This document shows positions 30,969-42,054 of a stretch of DNA of 64,000 nt, one piece after another (the stretch's first letter is position 1; every line of letters starts with the position of its first letter). A model generated the notes under the pieces. That model saw only the letters and a program-made list of their open reading frames with translations, was not told where the DNA came from and searched no databases. The position numbers and the translations under genes were made by a program. The DNA comes from Bos javanicus (lineage: Eukaryota; Chordata; Mammalia; Artiodactyla; Bovidae), in NCBI RefSeq assembly GCF_032452875.1, contig NC_083869.1:82206501-82270500 (forward strand). The letters are read 5' to 3'.

Positions 30969-31277
30969 CCAAAGCCTACTGAAATTATTCAAACTAGCTA
31001 ATCCTAAACTGTTCATCCTGCCCTTTTCACCCTTTCCTCAGAAATTCCAACATAGGTTCTAGCCTAAAACTATAATTAGCTCCTTCTTCAGTTTTCTGAC
31101 TAAAACCTGGTATTTTTCCTGTGGTCCTGTATGGGGAGCCATGCCTCTTGTTTGTTCGACAACTGTGTGTAACATTAAATATGTCTTTCACTGACACTGA
31201 CGTCTCTTAAGTCACACTGATAAATTGAGACATGGGCCCAGAATAAAGTAAAATATATAAGCAATCCAAAAGTAATG
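30969..31277. other. Possible LTR remnant, family not assigned
   Basis: The stretch CTGTATGGGGAGCCATGCC...TAACATTAAATATGTCTTTC looks like the R/U5 part of an old LTR. The match is weak and no boundaries or TSD are visible. Confidence 0.3.
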
Positions 31278-31342
31278 TGGTAGGCTGAGTAGTCACTCCA
31301 AAATATGTCTATATTGCAATATCCTAAACCTGTGAATATTAC

Positions 31343-31566
31343 CTCGCTACTGCTATGTCGCTTCAGTTGTGTTTGACTCTTTGTGACCCCATGGACTGTA
31401 GCCCACCAGGTTCCTCTGTCCATGATATTCTTCAGGCAAGAATAACTGGAGAGGGTTGCCATGCCCTCCTTCAGGGGACCTTCTCAACCCAGGAATCCAA
31501 CCCATGTCTCTTATGTCTCATGCATTGTCAGGCAGGTTCTTTATCACTAGTGCCACCTGGGAAGCC
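31343..31566 (-). mobile_element. Bov-tA SINE, minus strand
   Basis: Full-length reverse copy flanked by a perfect 10-bp TSD (TGAATATTAC at 31333-31342 and 31567-31576). Confidence 0.94.
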
Positions 31567-31811
31567 TGAATATTACTTATCTTCCAGGAAAACATGATTA
31601 AGTGAAGAATCTTGAGAGGAGGAGCTTACTTCAGATTATCTCAGTAAGGCATAAATGAAATCACACACACCTTGAGAGAGAGACAATGAGTTCCAACATA
31701 CAGAGGAAAAGGAAATATGAAAATGAGAGAGCAGAGAAAAATTCAGCCGCAGCCCAAAAATGTCCATTAGAAGCTGGAAGTGACATTGACTCTAAGGCCC
31801 TCATATGAAAC

Positions 31812-32030
31812 ATGTATGCATGCGTGTTAAGTTGCCTCAATCCTGTCCAACTCTCTAAACCCTATGGAGTGTAGCTCCTCTGTCCAGGGTATTCTCCAGT
31901 CAAAAATATGGAAGTGGATTAATATGCCCTCCAGCAGGGGATCTTCCTGATTCAGGGATCAAACCTGTGGCTCTAATGTTTCCTGCAATGACAGGGGAGT
32001 TCTTTACAACTAGTGCCACCTGGGAAGCCC
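31812..32030 (-). mobile_element. Bov-tA SINE, minus strand
   Basis: Full-length reverse copy with several small deletions (for example CTCTCTAAACCC for CTCTTTGCGACCC). TSD not clear. Confidence 0.88.
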
Positions 32031-32044
32031 AAATAGCCCTACCT

Positions 32045-32086
32045 AAAGCTTAATTAACTGAACTGAACTGAACTGAAAGCTTAATT
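32045..32086 (+). mobile_element. BovB-tail micro-insertion with 11-bp TSD
   Basis: A 20-bp block of four AACTG units (32056-32075) lies between two perfect copies of AAAGCTTAATT (32045-32055 and 32076-32086). The block is identical to the tandem repeat that ends BovB copies elsewhere in the window. Confidence 0.8.
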
Positions 32087-32160
32087 TCAGATTTTTGGCT
32101 CACAGAAATATGAGATAACAAGTTTTTGTTGGATTTAAGCCACAAAATTGTGGCAACTTC

Positions 32161-32723
32161 TTCAGTTCAGTTCAGTCGCTCAGTCGTGTCTGAAACTTTG
32201 CGACCCCATGGACTGCAGCACTCCAGGCTTCCCTGTCCATCTGGAGCTTACTCAAACTCATGTCCATCAAGGCAGTGATGCCATTCAACCAACTCATCCT
32301 CTGTCATCCCCTTCTCCTCCCACCTTCAATCATTCCCAGCATCAGGGTCTTTCTAGTGAGTCAGTTCTTCGCATCAGGTGGCCAAAGTATTGGAGTTTCA
32401 GCTTCAGCATCAGTCCTTTCAATGAATATTCAGGACTGATTTCTTTTAGGAGAGACTGTTCGATGTCCTTGAAATCCAAGGGACTCTCAAGAGTCTTCTT
32501 CAACACCACAATTCAAAGGCATCAATTTTTTGGTGCTCAGCTTTCTTCACAGTCCAACTTTCACATCCATACATGACTACTGGAAAAATCATAGCCTGGA
32601 CTAGATGGACCTTTGTTGGCAAAGTAATGTCTCTGCTTTTTAATATACTGTCTAGGTTTGTCATAACTTTCCTTCCAAGGAGCAAGCTTCTTTTAATTTT
32701 ATGGCTGCTGTCATCATCTGCAG
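32161..32723 (-). mobile_element. BovB 3' fragment, minus strand
   Basis: A 563-bp 3' end beginning with the CAGTTCAGTTCAG tail and ending at CATCATCTGCAG. It abuts a second BovB piece in the same orientation. Confidence 0.9.
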
Positions 32724-35321
32724 TTAGCATCAGTCCTTCCAAAGAACACCCAGAACTGATCACCTTTAGAATGGACTGGTTGGATCTCCTTGCAGTCCAA
32801 GGGACTCTCAAGGGTCTTCGCCAACATCACACTTCATAATCATCAACTCTTCAGTGCTCAGCTTTCTTCACAGTCCAACTTTCACATCCATGCATGACCA
32901 CTGGAAAAACCACAGCCTTGACTAGATGGACCTTTGTTGGCAAAGTAATGTCTCTGCTTTTCAATATGCTATCTAAGTTGGTCATAACTTTCCTTCCAAG
33001 AGGTAAGCACCTTTTAATTTCATGGCTGCGTCATCATCTGCAGTGATTTTGGAGCCCCCAAAAATAAAGTCTGACACTGTTTCCACTGTTTCCCCATCCA
33101 TTTCCCATGAAGTGATGGGACCAGATGCCATGATTTTTGTTTTCTGAATGTTGAGCTTTAAGCCAACTTTTTCACTCTCCTCTTACACTTTCATCAGGAG
33201 GCTTTTTAGTTCCTCTTCACTTTCTGCCATAAGGGTGGTGTCATCTGCATATCTGAGGTTACTGATATTTCTCCGAGCAATCTTGATTCCAGCTTGTGCT
33301 TCTTCCAGCCCAGGGTGTCTCATGATGTACTCTGCATAGAAGTTAAATAAGCAGGGTGACAATACACAGCCTTGATGTACTCCGTTTCCTATTTGGAACC
33401 AGTCTGTTGTTCCATGTCCAGTTCTAACTGTTGCTTCCTGACCTGCATATAGGTTTCTCAAGAAGCAGGTCAGGTGGTCTGATATTCCCATCTCTTTCAG
33501 AATCTTCCACAATTTATTGTGATCCACACAGTCAAAGGCTTTGGCATAGTCAATAAAGCAGAAATAGAGGTTTTCCTGGAACTCTCTTGCTTTTTCTATG
33601 ACCAGCAGATGTTGGCAATTTGATCTCTGGTTCCTCTTCCTTTTCTAAAACCAGCTTGAACATCTGGAGGTTCACGGTTCACATATTTCTGAAGCCTGGC
33701 TTGGATAATTTTGAACATTACTTTACTAGCGTGTGAGATGAGTGCAATTTTGTGGTAGTTTGAACATTCTTTGGCATTATCTTTCTTTGGGATTAGGATG
33801 AAAAATGACCTTTTCCAGTCCTGTGGCCACTGCTGAGTTTTCCAAATTTGCTGGCATTTTGAGAGCAGCACTTTCACAGCATTATCTTTTAGGACTTGAA
33901 ATAACTCAACTGGAATTCCATCACCTTCACTAGCTTTGTTCGTAGTGATGCTTTCTAAGGCCTACTTGACTTCACATTCCAGGATGTCTGGCTCTAGGTG
34001 ACTGATTACACCATCGTGATTATCTTGATCATGAAGGTCTTTTTTGTACAGTTATTTTGTGTATTCTTGCCACCTCTTCTTAATATCTTCTGTTACCATT
34101 AGGTCCATACCTTTTCTGCCCTTTATCGAGCCCATCTTTGCATGAAATATTACCTTGGTATCTCTAATTTTCTTGAAGCGATCTCTAGTCTTTCCCATTC
34201 TGTTGTTTTCCTCTATTTCTTTGCATTGATTGCTGAGGAAGGCTTTGTTATATCTTCTTGGTATTCTTTGGAACTCTGTATTAAGATGCTTCTATCTTTC
34301 CTTTTCTCCTTTGCTTTTCACTTCTCTTCTTTTCACAGCTATTTGTAAGGCCTCCTCAGACAGCCACTTTGCTTTTTTTCATTTCTTTTCCATGGGTATG
34401 GTCTTGATCCTGTCTCCTGTACAATGTCATGAACCTCTGTGTATAGTTCATCAGGCACTCTACCTATCAGATCTAGGCCTTTAAATCTATTTCTCACTTC
34501 CACTATATAATCATAAGGAATTTGATTTGGGTCATACCTGAATGGTCTAGTGGTTTTCCCCACTTTCCTCAATTGAAGTCTGAATTTGGCAATAAGGAGT
34601 TCATGATCTGAGCTGCAGTCAGCTCCCAGTCTTGTTTTTGCTAACTGTATAGAGCTTCTCCGTCTTTGTCTACAATGTATTTAGTCAGTCTGATTTCGGT
34701 GTTGACCATCTGGTGATATCCATGTGTAGAATCTTCTCTTGTGTTTTTGGAAGAGGGTTTTTGCTATGACCAGTGTCTTCTCTTGGCAAAACTCTATTAG
34801 CCTTTGCCCTGCTTCATTCTGTATTCAAAAGCCAAATTTGCCTCTTGCTCCAGGTGTTTCTTGACTTCCTACTTTTGCATTCAAGTCCCCTATAATGAAA
34901 AGGACATCTCTTTGGGGTGTTAGTTCTAAAAGGTCTTGTATGTCTTCATTGAAGTATTCAACCTTAGCTTCTTCAGCATTACTGATTTGGGCATGGACTT
35001 GGATTACTGTGATATTGAACGGTTTGCCTTGGAAATGAACAGAGATCATTCTGTCGTTTTTCAGATTGCATCCAAGTAATACATTTCAGACTCTTTTGTT
35101 GACCATGATGGCTACTCCATTTCTTCTGAGGGATTCCTGCCCACAGTAGTAGATATAATGGTCATCTGAGTTAAAGTCACCCATTCCAATCCATTTTAGT
35201 TTGCTGATTTCTAGAATGTCGACATTCACTCTTGCCATCTCCTCTTTGACTATTTCCAATTTGCCTTGATTCATGGACATAACATTCCAGGTTTCTATGC
35301 AATATTGCTCTTTACAGCATC
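32724..35321 (-). mobile_element. BovB, long copy lacking its 3' tip, minus strand
   Basis: About 2.6 kb from the 3' region (TTAGCATCAGTCCTTCC) through reverse transcriptase and endonuclease to the 5' part, ending at GCTCTTTACAGCAT. It lacks roughly the last 240 bp of BovB and repeats about 320 bp already present in the neighbouring fragment. Confidence 0.9.
33183..35280 (-). pseudogene. Broken BovB polyprotein ORF
   Basis: The best-preserved piece is 33183-33527 (114 codons), with GNGVHQGCVLSPCLFNFYAE and the RYADDTTLMAE catalytic motif. Other pieces are 33596-33877 (WPQDWKRSFFILIPKK), 34339-34572, 34825-35049 (endonuclease, LFIIGDLNAKVGSQETPG) and 35086-35280 (ILEISKLKWIGMGDFNSDDHY). Stops and frameshifts separate them, so no functional enzyme is encoded. 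Confidence 0.9.
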
Positions 35322-35926
35322 AGACCTCACTCAAAATATCCCCAAATAATTATAAAAATCTTAGGAGAAAAAAGTACATTTCTCATGCATATTTCTCTTT
35401 AAGGAAAATTCTCTAATCTCTGCTTTTAACAAGCCAGTTATCTCTAAATGCATCCTGCCTAGAATGTTTGGAACTGCCGATACATAGAACAGCTCTAACC
35501 TTTGAGTGCTTGTGTGACTTTTCCACAATATCTCAGGAATAATACCAGCCTGTGTTTTTAGATAGAGCTGGAGATATTATGTCTATTTGAATCATGATTG
35601 TGAATGATCAGAGAGCAAGATCATGGATTATTCTATAGAGAAGTAACAGTTCATCACTGAACAAATAAATAAATAAGTTTCTGCAGCTGCAATGGCTGTA
35701 TTATTGCCTTGTGGAGAGATAAAATAAGTTTTCTAGATCTTCACAGTTCCAAGAATAAATAATAAAATTGACAGAATATACACTTAAGATATTCTGACTC
35801 TAGCAATGCAATTTATCCAGAAGCAGAATAAAGCACAATAAGAATGTAAAAAGGCTTTATAATTTTGTCTGTGTGGAGGAAAATGTCGAGTTTTCCAAAG
35901 GAAATCTTTGAAAGTCAGGGTTTCCT
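35322..35926. other. Single-copy DNA, no recognised feature
   Basis: AT-rich, with no gene or repeat family recognised. Confidence 0.5.
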
Positions 35927-36137
35927 CAGTTCAGTTCAGTTCAATTCTTTTGCTCATTCGTGTCTGACACTTTTGACCCTATGGACTGCAACACACCAGG
36001 CTTCCCTGTCCAGCACCAACTTCCGGAGCTTACTCAAACCCCTGTCCATTGAGTTGGTGACGCCATCCTACCATCTCATACTCTGTCGTCTCCTTCTCCC
36101 CCTGTCTTCCATCTTTCCCAGCATCAGGGTCTTTGAA
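35927..36137 (-). mobile_element. BovB 3' end fragment, minus strand
   Basis: Begins CAGTTCAGTTCAGTTCAATTC and ends at CAGCATCAGGGTCTTTG. Confidence 0.9.
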
Positions 36138-36164
36138 AAGACAAGAGTAAAGGAATTGCAATCC

Positions 36165-36283
36165 AAAATTTAATGTGCATATGGATCACTTGGCATCCTG
36201 TTAAAATGTCAATTTTGATTCAGAGACTCTTATTCTATATTTCTAATAAGCTCTCAGAAGATGAGGCGCTGCTACTGGTTTCA
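36165..36283. mobile_element. MER5A-like (hAT-Charlie) DNA transposon remnant
   Basis: The pattern AATGTGCATATGGATCACTTGG...CTGTTAAAATGTCAATTTTGATTCAG...TTTCTAATAAGCTC is that of MER5-type non-autonomous hAT elements. Diverged. Confidence 0.55.
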
Positions 36284-36778
36284 AGAGAAGCCTTTTATTA
36301 GCAAAACAGTAGAGTTTTCAGGGGAATAATCAAAGAATAGAATGTAAACAAGCATTACTCAAAGTCTCTAGAGATCAAATGATAGAAATATGGTTTTGAG
36401 AATGACCATCTAAGTGAGGATATATTAAACTTTAGGGAAATCCTGAAGCACTGGCTTTGGATTCATTCAGCAAGAGAAGTGCCAACTCTGTAAATTTTCT
36501 GTTTTAAATACAATGTATTAATAGAAATTTTGAGGTACAGTAAGGCCCACAGATCAGAAGACTATTTTCATTGAAAGTTTATTATTCAGTTTCAAGACGA
36601 TGGGCGACGGGAAAGCCCAAAGTTGAGTCAGGAGGCAGAAGGAAAAGGGAGAATTGTGGACAAAAACCTTTATTGCGGCTTCTTCCAGTAGAACAGCAGC
36701 CAGAGAAGCTGAGGTTTGGCTCAGTTGAATGGTTTCAGCAGGCTATGGGGGTTAGGTGCTGTCTCTAATTGTCTGATA
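36284..36778. other. Unrecognised sequence, possibly an old LTR
   Basis: Contains GAAGCCTTTTATTAGC and AAAACCTTTATTGCGGCTTC, which look like reversed AATAAA polyadenylation segments 370 bp apart. No termini or TSD are visible, so the LTR idea is weak. Confidence 0.3.
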
Positions 36779-36990
36779 GGGCTTCTCTGATGGTTCTATG
36801 GTAAAGAATCCGCCTGTGATGAAGGAGATGTGGATTCAATTCCTTGAGACTATCCCCTGGAGAAGGTAATGGCAAACTCACTCCAGTATTCTTGCCTGGG
36901 AATTCCCATGGAAAGAGGAGCCTGGTAGGCTGAAGTTCATAGGGTCACAAGAGTCAGACACAGTTTAGTGACTAAACCACCACTTACTTG
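36779..36990 (+). mobile_element. Bov-tA SINE, plus strand
   Basis: Full-length copy (GGGCTTCTCTGATGGTTC ... GTCAGACACAGTTTAGTGAC). Confidence 0.92.
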
Positions 36991-37908
36991 TCTAATAGCT
37001 GGCCTTGAGGAAATTAGGGCAAAAAAAAAAGAGTGACCAAGATTGCAAGAGCCTCTGGATTAGTTGATTTGTATCTGAAAAGTGTGTTTGTGGGCAAGTT
37101 TTTTGCTGTCTGTATGAACTGGCTTACCCTAGGAGGGGCAGCCCATCTAGAATCTGCAAGGTCCCAGATGTCACAGCATCAGAATACAGAAAATAAAACC
37201 CATGGTTAATACAATGCAGGCATAAAAGATACAGGCAAACAGGAAGACATGGTCAGTTCTAAATTTGGGAAATAATGGGGGTGGTTTTCTATGTAAGAGA
37301 TCCTTAAAATATATTGAGGAATAAATGGAATTTTCCCAGGTTCACAAATAGCAGATTTTATCTGATGCAAAAGGATCAGTTAGGCAAAATCAAACCAGTT
37401 TGTTTGTGGGCATATTGGAGATCCTAGAAGTAATAAGGTATGGTTAGAAAATTTGTAACTGAAAAGGAATTAACAGACAAGGCTGAACATGATCTTATAA
37501 TCCCCCTCCAAAGTAGAACTTGGAAAAACAAGTTAGAAGAAGTACACATCATACTCCTTCCTTCTAACTTGCCAACCTCTCTTCCCAATCCAATGTGATT
37601 GGTTATTTTCACCTGAATTATAATCTGATCCTATGGGAATTGCTTGTTTGGGCCTACCAATAGCAGTAGAATTTAAACTACTGGCTGTTGTTTCTACACT
37701 GTTGTCATTTTTTTTTTGCCATGTGTCATCAAAATTTTTGTCTAATAAAGTAATTGAACTATTCTCTTGTGAATTAGGAAGAATGAGTGCAATTATCTCA
37801 TATTCATTTCTGCCCTCTAGACTTACACTGACATGGTTATATGTGGAAAACATTGTCTATGAAATCAGATAATTGAGCTGAGAAGTGGTCCAAAGATACT
37901 GAATGACT
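36991..37908. other. Unrecognised sequence without a gene
   Basis: Less AT-rich than its surroundings. A 106-codon open frame on the minus strand (37533-37853) shows no known motif, lacks a supporting context and overlaps frames on the other strand. It may be part of the same unassigned old repeat as 36284-36778. Confidence 0.4.
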
Positions 37909-38120
37909 TGTTTCCCAGGAGGTACAGTGGTAAAGAATCTACCTGTCAATGCAGGAGATTCAGGAGGCCCGGGTTCCATCCTTGGGTCAGGAAGATCCCC
38001 TAGAAAAGGAAATGGCAACCCACTCAAGTACTCTTACCTGGAAAATTCCATGGACAGTCAGTCTGGTGGGTACAGTTGATGGGGTCACAAAGAGTCAGAC
38101 ATGACTGAGCACACACATGC
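37909..38120 (+). mobile_element. Bov-tA SINE, plus strand
   Basis: Full-length copy from GTTTCCCAGGAGGTACAGTGG to ATGACTGAGCACACACATGC, with a CA-rich tail that has expanded into a microsatellite. Confidence 0.92.
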
Positions 38121-38153
38121 ACACAAGCACACACACACACACACACACACACA
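38109..38153. repeat. (CA)n microsatellite grown from a SINE tail
   Basis: CA repeats with ATGC and AAG interruptions, continuous with the Bov-tA 3' end. Confidence 0.93.
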
Positions 38154-38294
38154 TATGCATGTACAACACAGTATTCATCAAGGAGAAAATAGTAAATAAA
38201 TGATGTTTATATTATTGTGGATCTGTTCCCTACTAATCACTTTACTGACATTATTTTGTTCTCATTAAGAATCTGTAAGTGGGCTTCATTCCTG

Positions 38295-38480
38295 AATCTA
38301 AAATGAGGACATAAAGATCACCTGAATGCTTTCAGACATGCAGATTATTTCAGATAACTCATCCCCAGAAATTGAGACCCTGCAGGCCTGTTGTGGAACA
38401 CAGAGAAGAATCTGAATCTTAACATATATCACAGACTATTCCAATATAGGTGATCTTGGCCCATATTTTAAGAAGCATCA
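38295..38480. mobile_element. MER5A-like (hAT-Charlie) remnant
   Basis: AAAGATCACCTGAATGCTTTCAGACATGCAGATTA, CATCCCCAGAAATTGAGA and AGAATCTGAATCTTAACA follow the MER5 pattern. Diverged. Confidence 0.45.
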
Positions 38481-40876
38481 GATTAATTCACTTATCAATA
38501 TAATATAGTAAGTAGTAGACTTACATTTGAGTATAATATCTGTTCTTATTCTCTTCATCATGATCTAAGACAATAAATCTTTCTCAGAATATTCTAAAGA
38601 TAGCTTTATCATTCTTTTTACAAGTTCAGAAATTATTTATGAAATATATTTCCTTATACAAAAGTAGACATGACAGAAGCTGGTATGGAACCAACTGTTC
38701 TTTGTACCAAACAGGAAGATTTATGAAGGCTGTTCTCCAGATTTGAAACATCTAATTACCCTTACTATAATGGCTTTCCTCCTCTTATAGATCTAGAAAA
38801 TTAAGTTGCCTATTTTATAGTAAAGCATAAGATATAGGAAAGCAGTCTTATTCCATCTTATAATGTCAAAGACAGTATGTGAAATCTGATGTGAAATATT
38901 TTACTGATAGACTTGAAAATTGGATTTATGAAAATATTATGTTTTTACTGCTCATTCTTAATCAGTTCACATAAGGTATACGTTTTTCTTAAAATTTAAA
39001 ATGGAATTTATAGATATTATAAAGTTAAACTTCATCAAAATTCTACAGTGAGTAAAATTTCAGTTTAGTAGAATATCATTTATAATGGCATATTTGTCAA
39101 ATGAATAAAGCCATAAAGCTAGTAGCTTACTACTTTTTGCTCTGCTAATAACATGCTTTTTTTTTTTAACCTAAGCCACATTTATTTAACTTCACTAATT
39201 TTATCTTCCTTTATCTATAAAATGCTTTAAATATAAATTTATATACTAAGGGTAGCAAAAATAATAAGAATGCTTCTTTGGAGGAGGATACTGAACAACA
39301 ATAAATTTCTGTTGATTTTTCCTGCTTCTTGATCTATGACAGAGGGGAGATTTAAAATGATCTTGTTGTGGGGTAAACACTATGAGTGAGAATGTGTTTA
39401 GTCAATTTCATAGTGATAGATTGAGTGTTAAGTCTTTTTTGGTCCTATGTGGGAAACTCATAAGAATCAAGAAAGCATTATTTACATTCTTGTGGTAGAA
39501 TATCTGTAATTGATCAGATCAAATGTAAAGCTAAATATATGCCACAGAAGACTTACCAACTGAAATCTCCCTCTCTCTTTATTTGTGTGTGTTATTTGTC
39601 TAACTATCATGAAGTTGGATTGTTAGGCTGTGAATTTTCCGCATGACAGACAAGGTGGCACTTCTGTTCCCTCCACTCAAATCTAGGTGAATAAGGCTCT
39701 GAGTATCAGTCTGGAGCATTTCACATTTCTCTAGTTAGACAGTTTCTAGAAAGCAAATCTGTTGATCTCCGTGTGCTTACCTGGGCAAAGGACAGAGAAC
39801 TGAGGAAACATGACAAGAATAGACATAGGGTGGCAGGTAAACAGCCTGAACTCCTGCTGTTTAGAGTAACAAGTTAGTTTCCCAAGGATTAAAAGAGAAC
39901 CAAATGTAAGACAGCTATACTAGAGTACACCTGTCATTCTCAATCTAGAGAAACATCTGCCAAACGGGGCCTTTAGCAGCAAAAGTTTACTGAAAGAGAA
40001 CTACTGAGTGAAAAACATAGGATTTGTACTCTCTCAAACTGAGATACAGTACAATGATAGTCCTCTGAAGACTGAAGAAGACACATCCTTGAGACAGTTG
40101 ACATTTTGATGGTACTATGAAACAGGCATGGACGACTAGCTGATGTTCAGATCAGCAGCAGTTGATAGACTATTACAGCACCAATTAAGCTGGAACCATC
40201 TGTTCTTATTCCACTCCCACCCCAGAGTAACTAGAGACTCTGAATTGGAAGAAGGATGAGATTTCCTAGCCTTCTCATCAGTCCTCCTTCCCATCTTTTG
40301 ACAGCAGGGTAGGTCTAAGTATCGAGGTAGACAAAAACCCTATCACATCCCATTTCATTTTAGGGTTTTTAAATCTTAAGGCAGTGTATAGATGGATAAG
40401 AGGAGGAGTGGAGGTTGGATGTGAGTGATTCTTCAAGTGAACACACTTGTTGTATCAAAGGATCCAAACTAATATACTACAGCTTTCTTATTTTTAGAAA
40501 ATTTTGTGAATATTTCATGAAATGCCCCTCAATTGGCATCTAATCTTCCATATAAATCTTTTAAAAAGCCTAAACAGTTCTAATTTCAGTCTTTTGATAT
40601 CCATAACAAAAAATTGCATTGGGAAGTCCTGAATGCCAGAATTATTATAATGCTGTATGATATAATGAAGATACCTTTATTTTATTCTAAAGCAGAGTAG
40701 TAAAAAAGGAATTCAATAATGCAGATGAGAAACCCTTATTGTTTTTATTTTCCTCCTGGAAATCTTCTTTTTTATAAGTTTTTTTTTTTTTTTAAATAAA
40801 GTTTTGGAGGATTAGTTTTACTGAATTGGGGGGATTTCTAGAAAAGTGTAGGTGTCCATTCCACTTCTGTTTTAAA
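38481..40876. other. Long single-copy stretch
   Basis: About 2.4 kb with no recognised gene or repeat family. Part of it (about 39640-40330) is less AT-rich than the surroundings, but no open frame longer than 60 codons is present. Confidence 0.5.
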
Positions 40877-40889
40877 TATATAATGTCTA

Positions 40890-41105
40890 TTGTGCTGTGC
40901 TCAGCCAGGTCTGACTCTTTGCGACCCCAAGGACTGTAGTCCTCCAGGCTCCTCTGTCCATGGGATTTCCCAGGTGAGAATACTGGAGTGGGTTGCCATT
41001 TCCTCCTCCATGGTATCTTCCAGACCCAGAGATCAAACCCATGTCTCTTATGTCTCTTGTATTGGAAAGCATATTCCTTACCACTGGCACCACCTGAGAA
41101 GCCAG
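40890..41105 (-). mobile_element. Bov-tA SINE, minus strand
   Basis: Full-length reverse copy flanked by a perfect 13-bp TSD (TATATAATGTCTA at 40877-40889 and 41106-41118). Confidence 0.95.
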
Positions 41106-41337
41106 TATATAATGTCTAGCATACTTATATTTATTAAAGTTAAAGGCTTATTTATTTCTGTGGTATATATAATTCAGGTGATTGTAAAACAAGGAACCAT
41201 TGTTTTCTTACTTATAAATAAATAAGATCTCTAGTGTTTAAACAAAAGGCATTCTTTATTTTAATCACATTATAATAAGTCACCAAAATGGGATATTTTA
41301 TTAAGATTTGTTTTTGCATGTGTGTAAGAGAGATTTT

Positions 41338-41461
41338 GGAGAAGGAAATGGCAACCCACTCCAGTGTTCTTGCGTGGAGAATCCCAGGGACGGGGGAGCC
41401 TGGTGGGCTGCCATCTATGGGGTCACACAGGGTCGGACACGACTGAAGTGACAGCAGCAGC
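41338..41461 (+). mobile_element. BOV-A monomeric SINE, plus strand
   Basis: A single BOV-A unit (GGAGAAGGAAATGGC ... GACAGCAGCAGC) with a perfect 12-bp TSD (AAGAGAGATTTT at 41326-41337 and 41462-41473). The monomer is rarer here than the dimeric BOV-A2. Confidence 0.92.
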
Positions 41462-41483
41462 AAGAGAGATTTTCAAAGAATAA

Positions 41484-42045
41484 TCATACAAATTGTGAAA
41501 TTATTTGTTCTAGCTCTGTGAAGAATACCGTTGGTAGCTTGATAGGGATTGCATTGAATATATAAATTGCTTTGGGTAGTATACTCATTTTCCCGATATT
41601 GATTCTTCCAATCCATGAACATGGTATATTTCTCCATCTATTAGTGTCCTCTTTGATTTCTTTCACCAGTGTTTTATAGTTTTCTATATATAGGTCTTTA
41701 GTTTCTTTAGGTAGATATATTCCTAAGTATTTTATTCTTTTCATTGCAATGGTGAATGGAATTGTTTCCTTAATTTCTCTTTCTATTTTCTCATTATTAG
41801 TGTATAGGAATGCAAGGGATTTCTGTGTGTTGATTTTATATCCTGCAACTTTACTATATTCATTGATTAGTGCTAGTACTGGATGCTTGGGGCTGGTGCA
41901 CTGGGACGACCCAGAGGGATGGTATGGGGAGGGAGGAGGGAGGAGGGTTCAGGATGCGGAGCACATGTATACCTGTGACAGATTCATTTTGATATATGGC
42001 AAAACCAATACAATATTGTAAAGTTAAATAAAATTAAATTAAAAA
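41484..42045 (+). mobile_element. Truncated L1 with 5' inversion
   Basis: 41484-41875 is L1 ORF2 in minus orientation (an 86-codon open frame with RIKYLGIYLPKETKDLY and a SWIGRIN motif). 41876-42045 is the L1 3' UTR with poly(A) in plus orientation. A 9-bp TSD (AAAGAATAA at 41475-41483 and 42046-42054) flanks the pair, so it is a single insertion made by twin priming. Confidence 0.9.
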
Positions 42046-42054
42046 AAAGAATAA

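Larger units (their letters stand above)
31278..32160 (+). mobile_element. Old MLT1-type LTR broken by three insertions
   Basis: Pieces 31278-31342, 31567-31811 and 32031-32160 follow the order of an MLT1-type LTR (TGGTAGGCTGAGTAGTCAC ... GGAAGTGACATTG ... ATTTAAGCCACAAAATTGTGGCAACTT). It is interrupted by a Bov-tA, a second Bov-tA and a 20-bp BovB tail. Confidence 0.6.

Noticed and set aside
32148..32576. 142-codon plus-strand open frame
   Set aside because: It is antisense to a minus-strand BovB 3' end. Similar frames recur at every BovB tail (for example 21385-21780) and are shadows.
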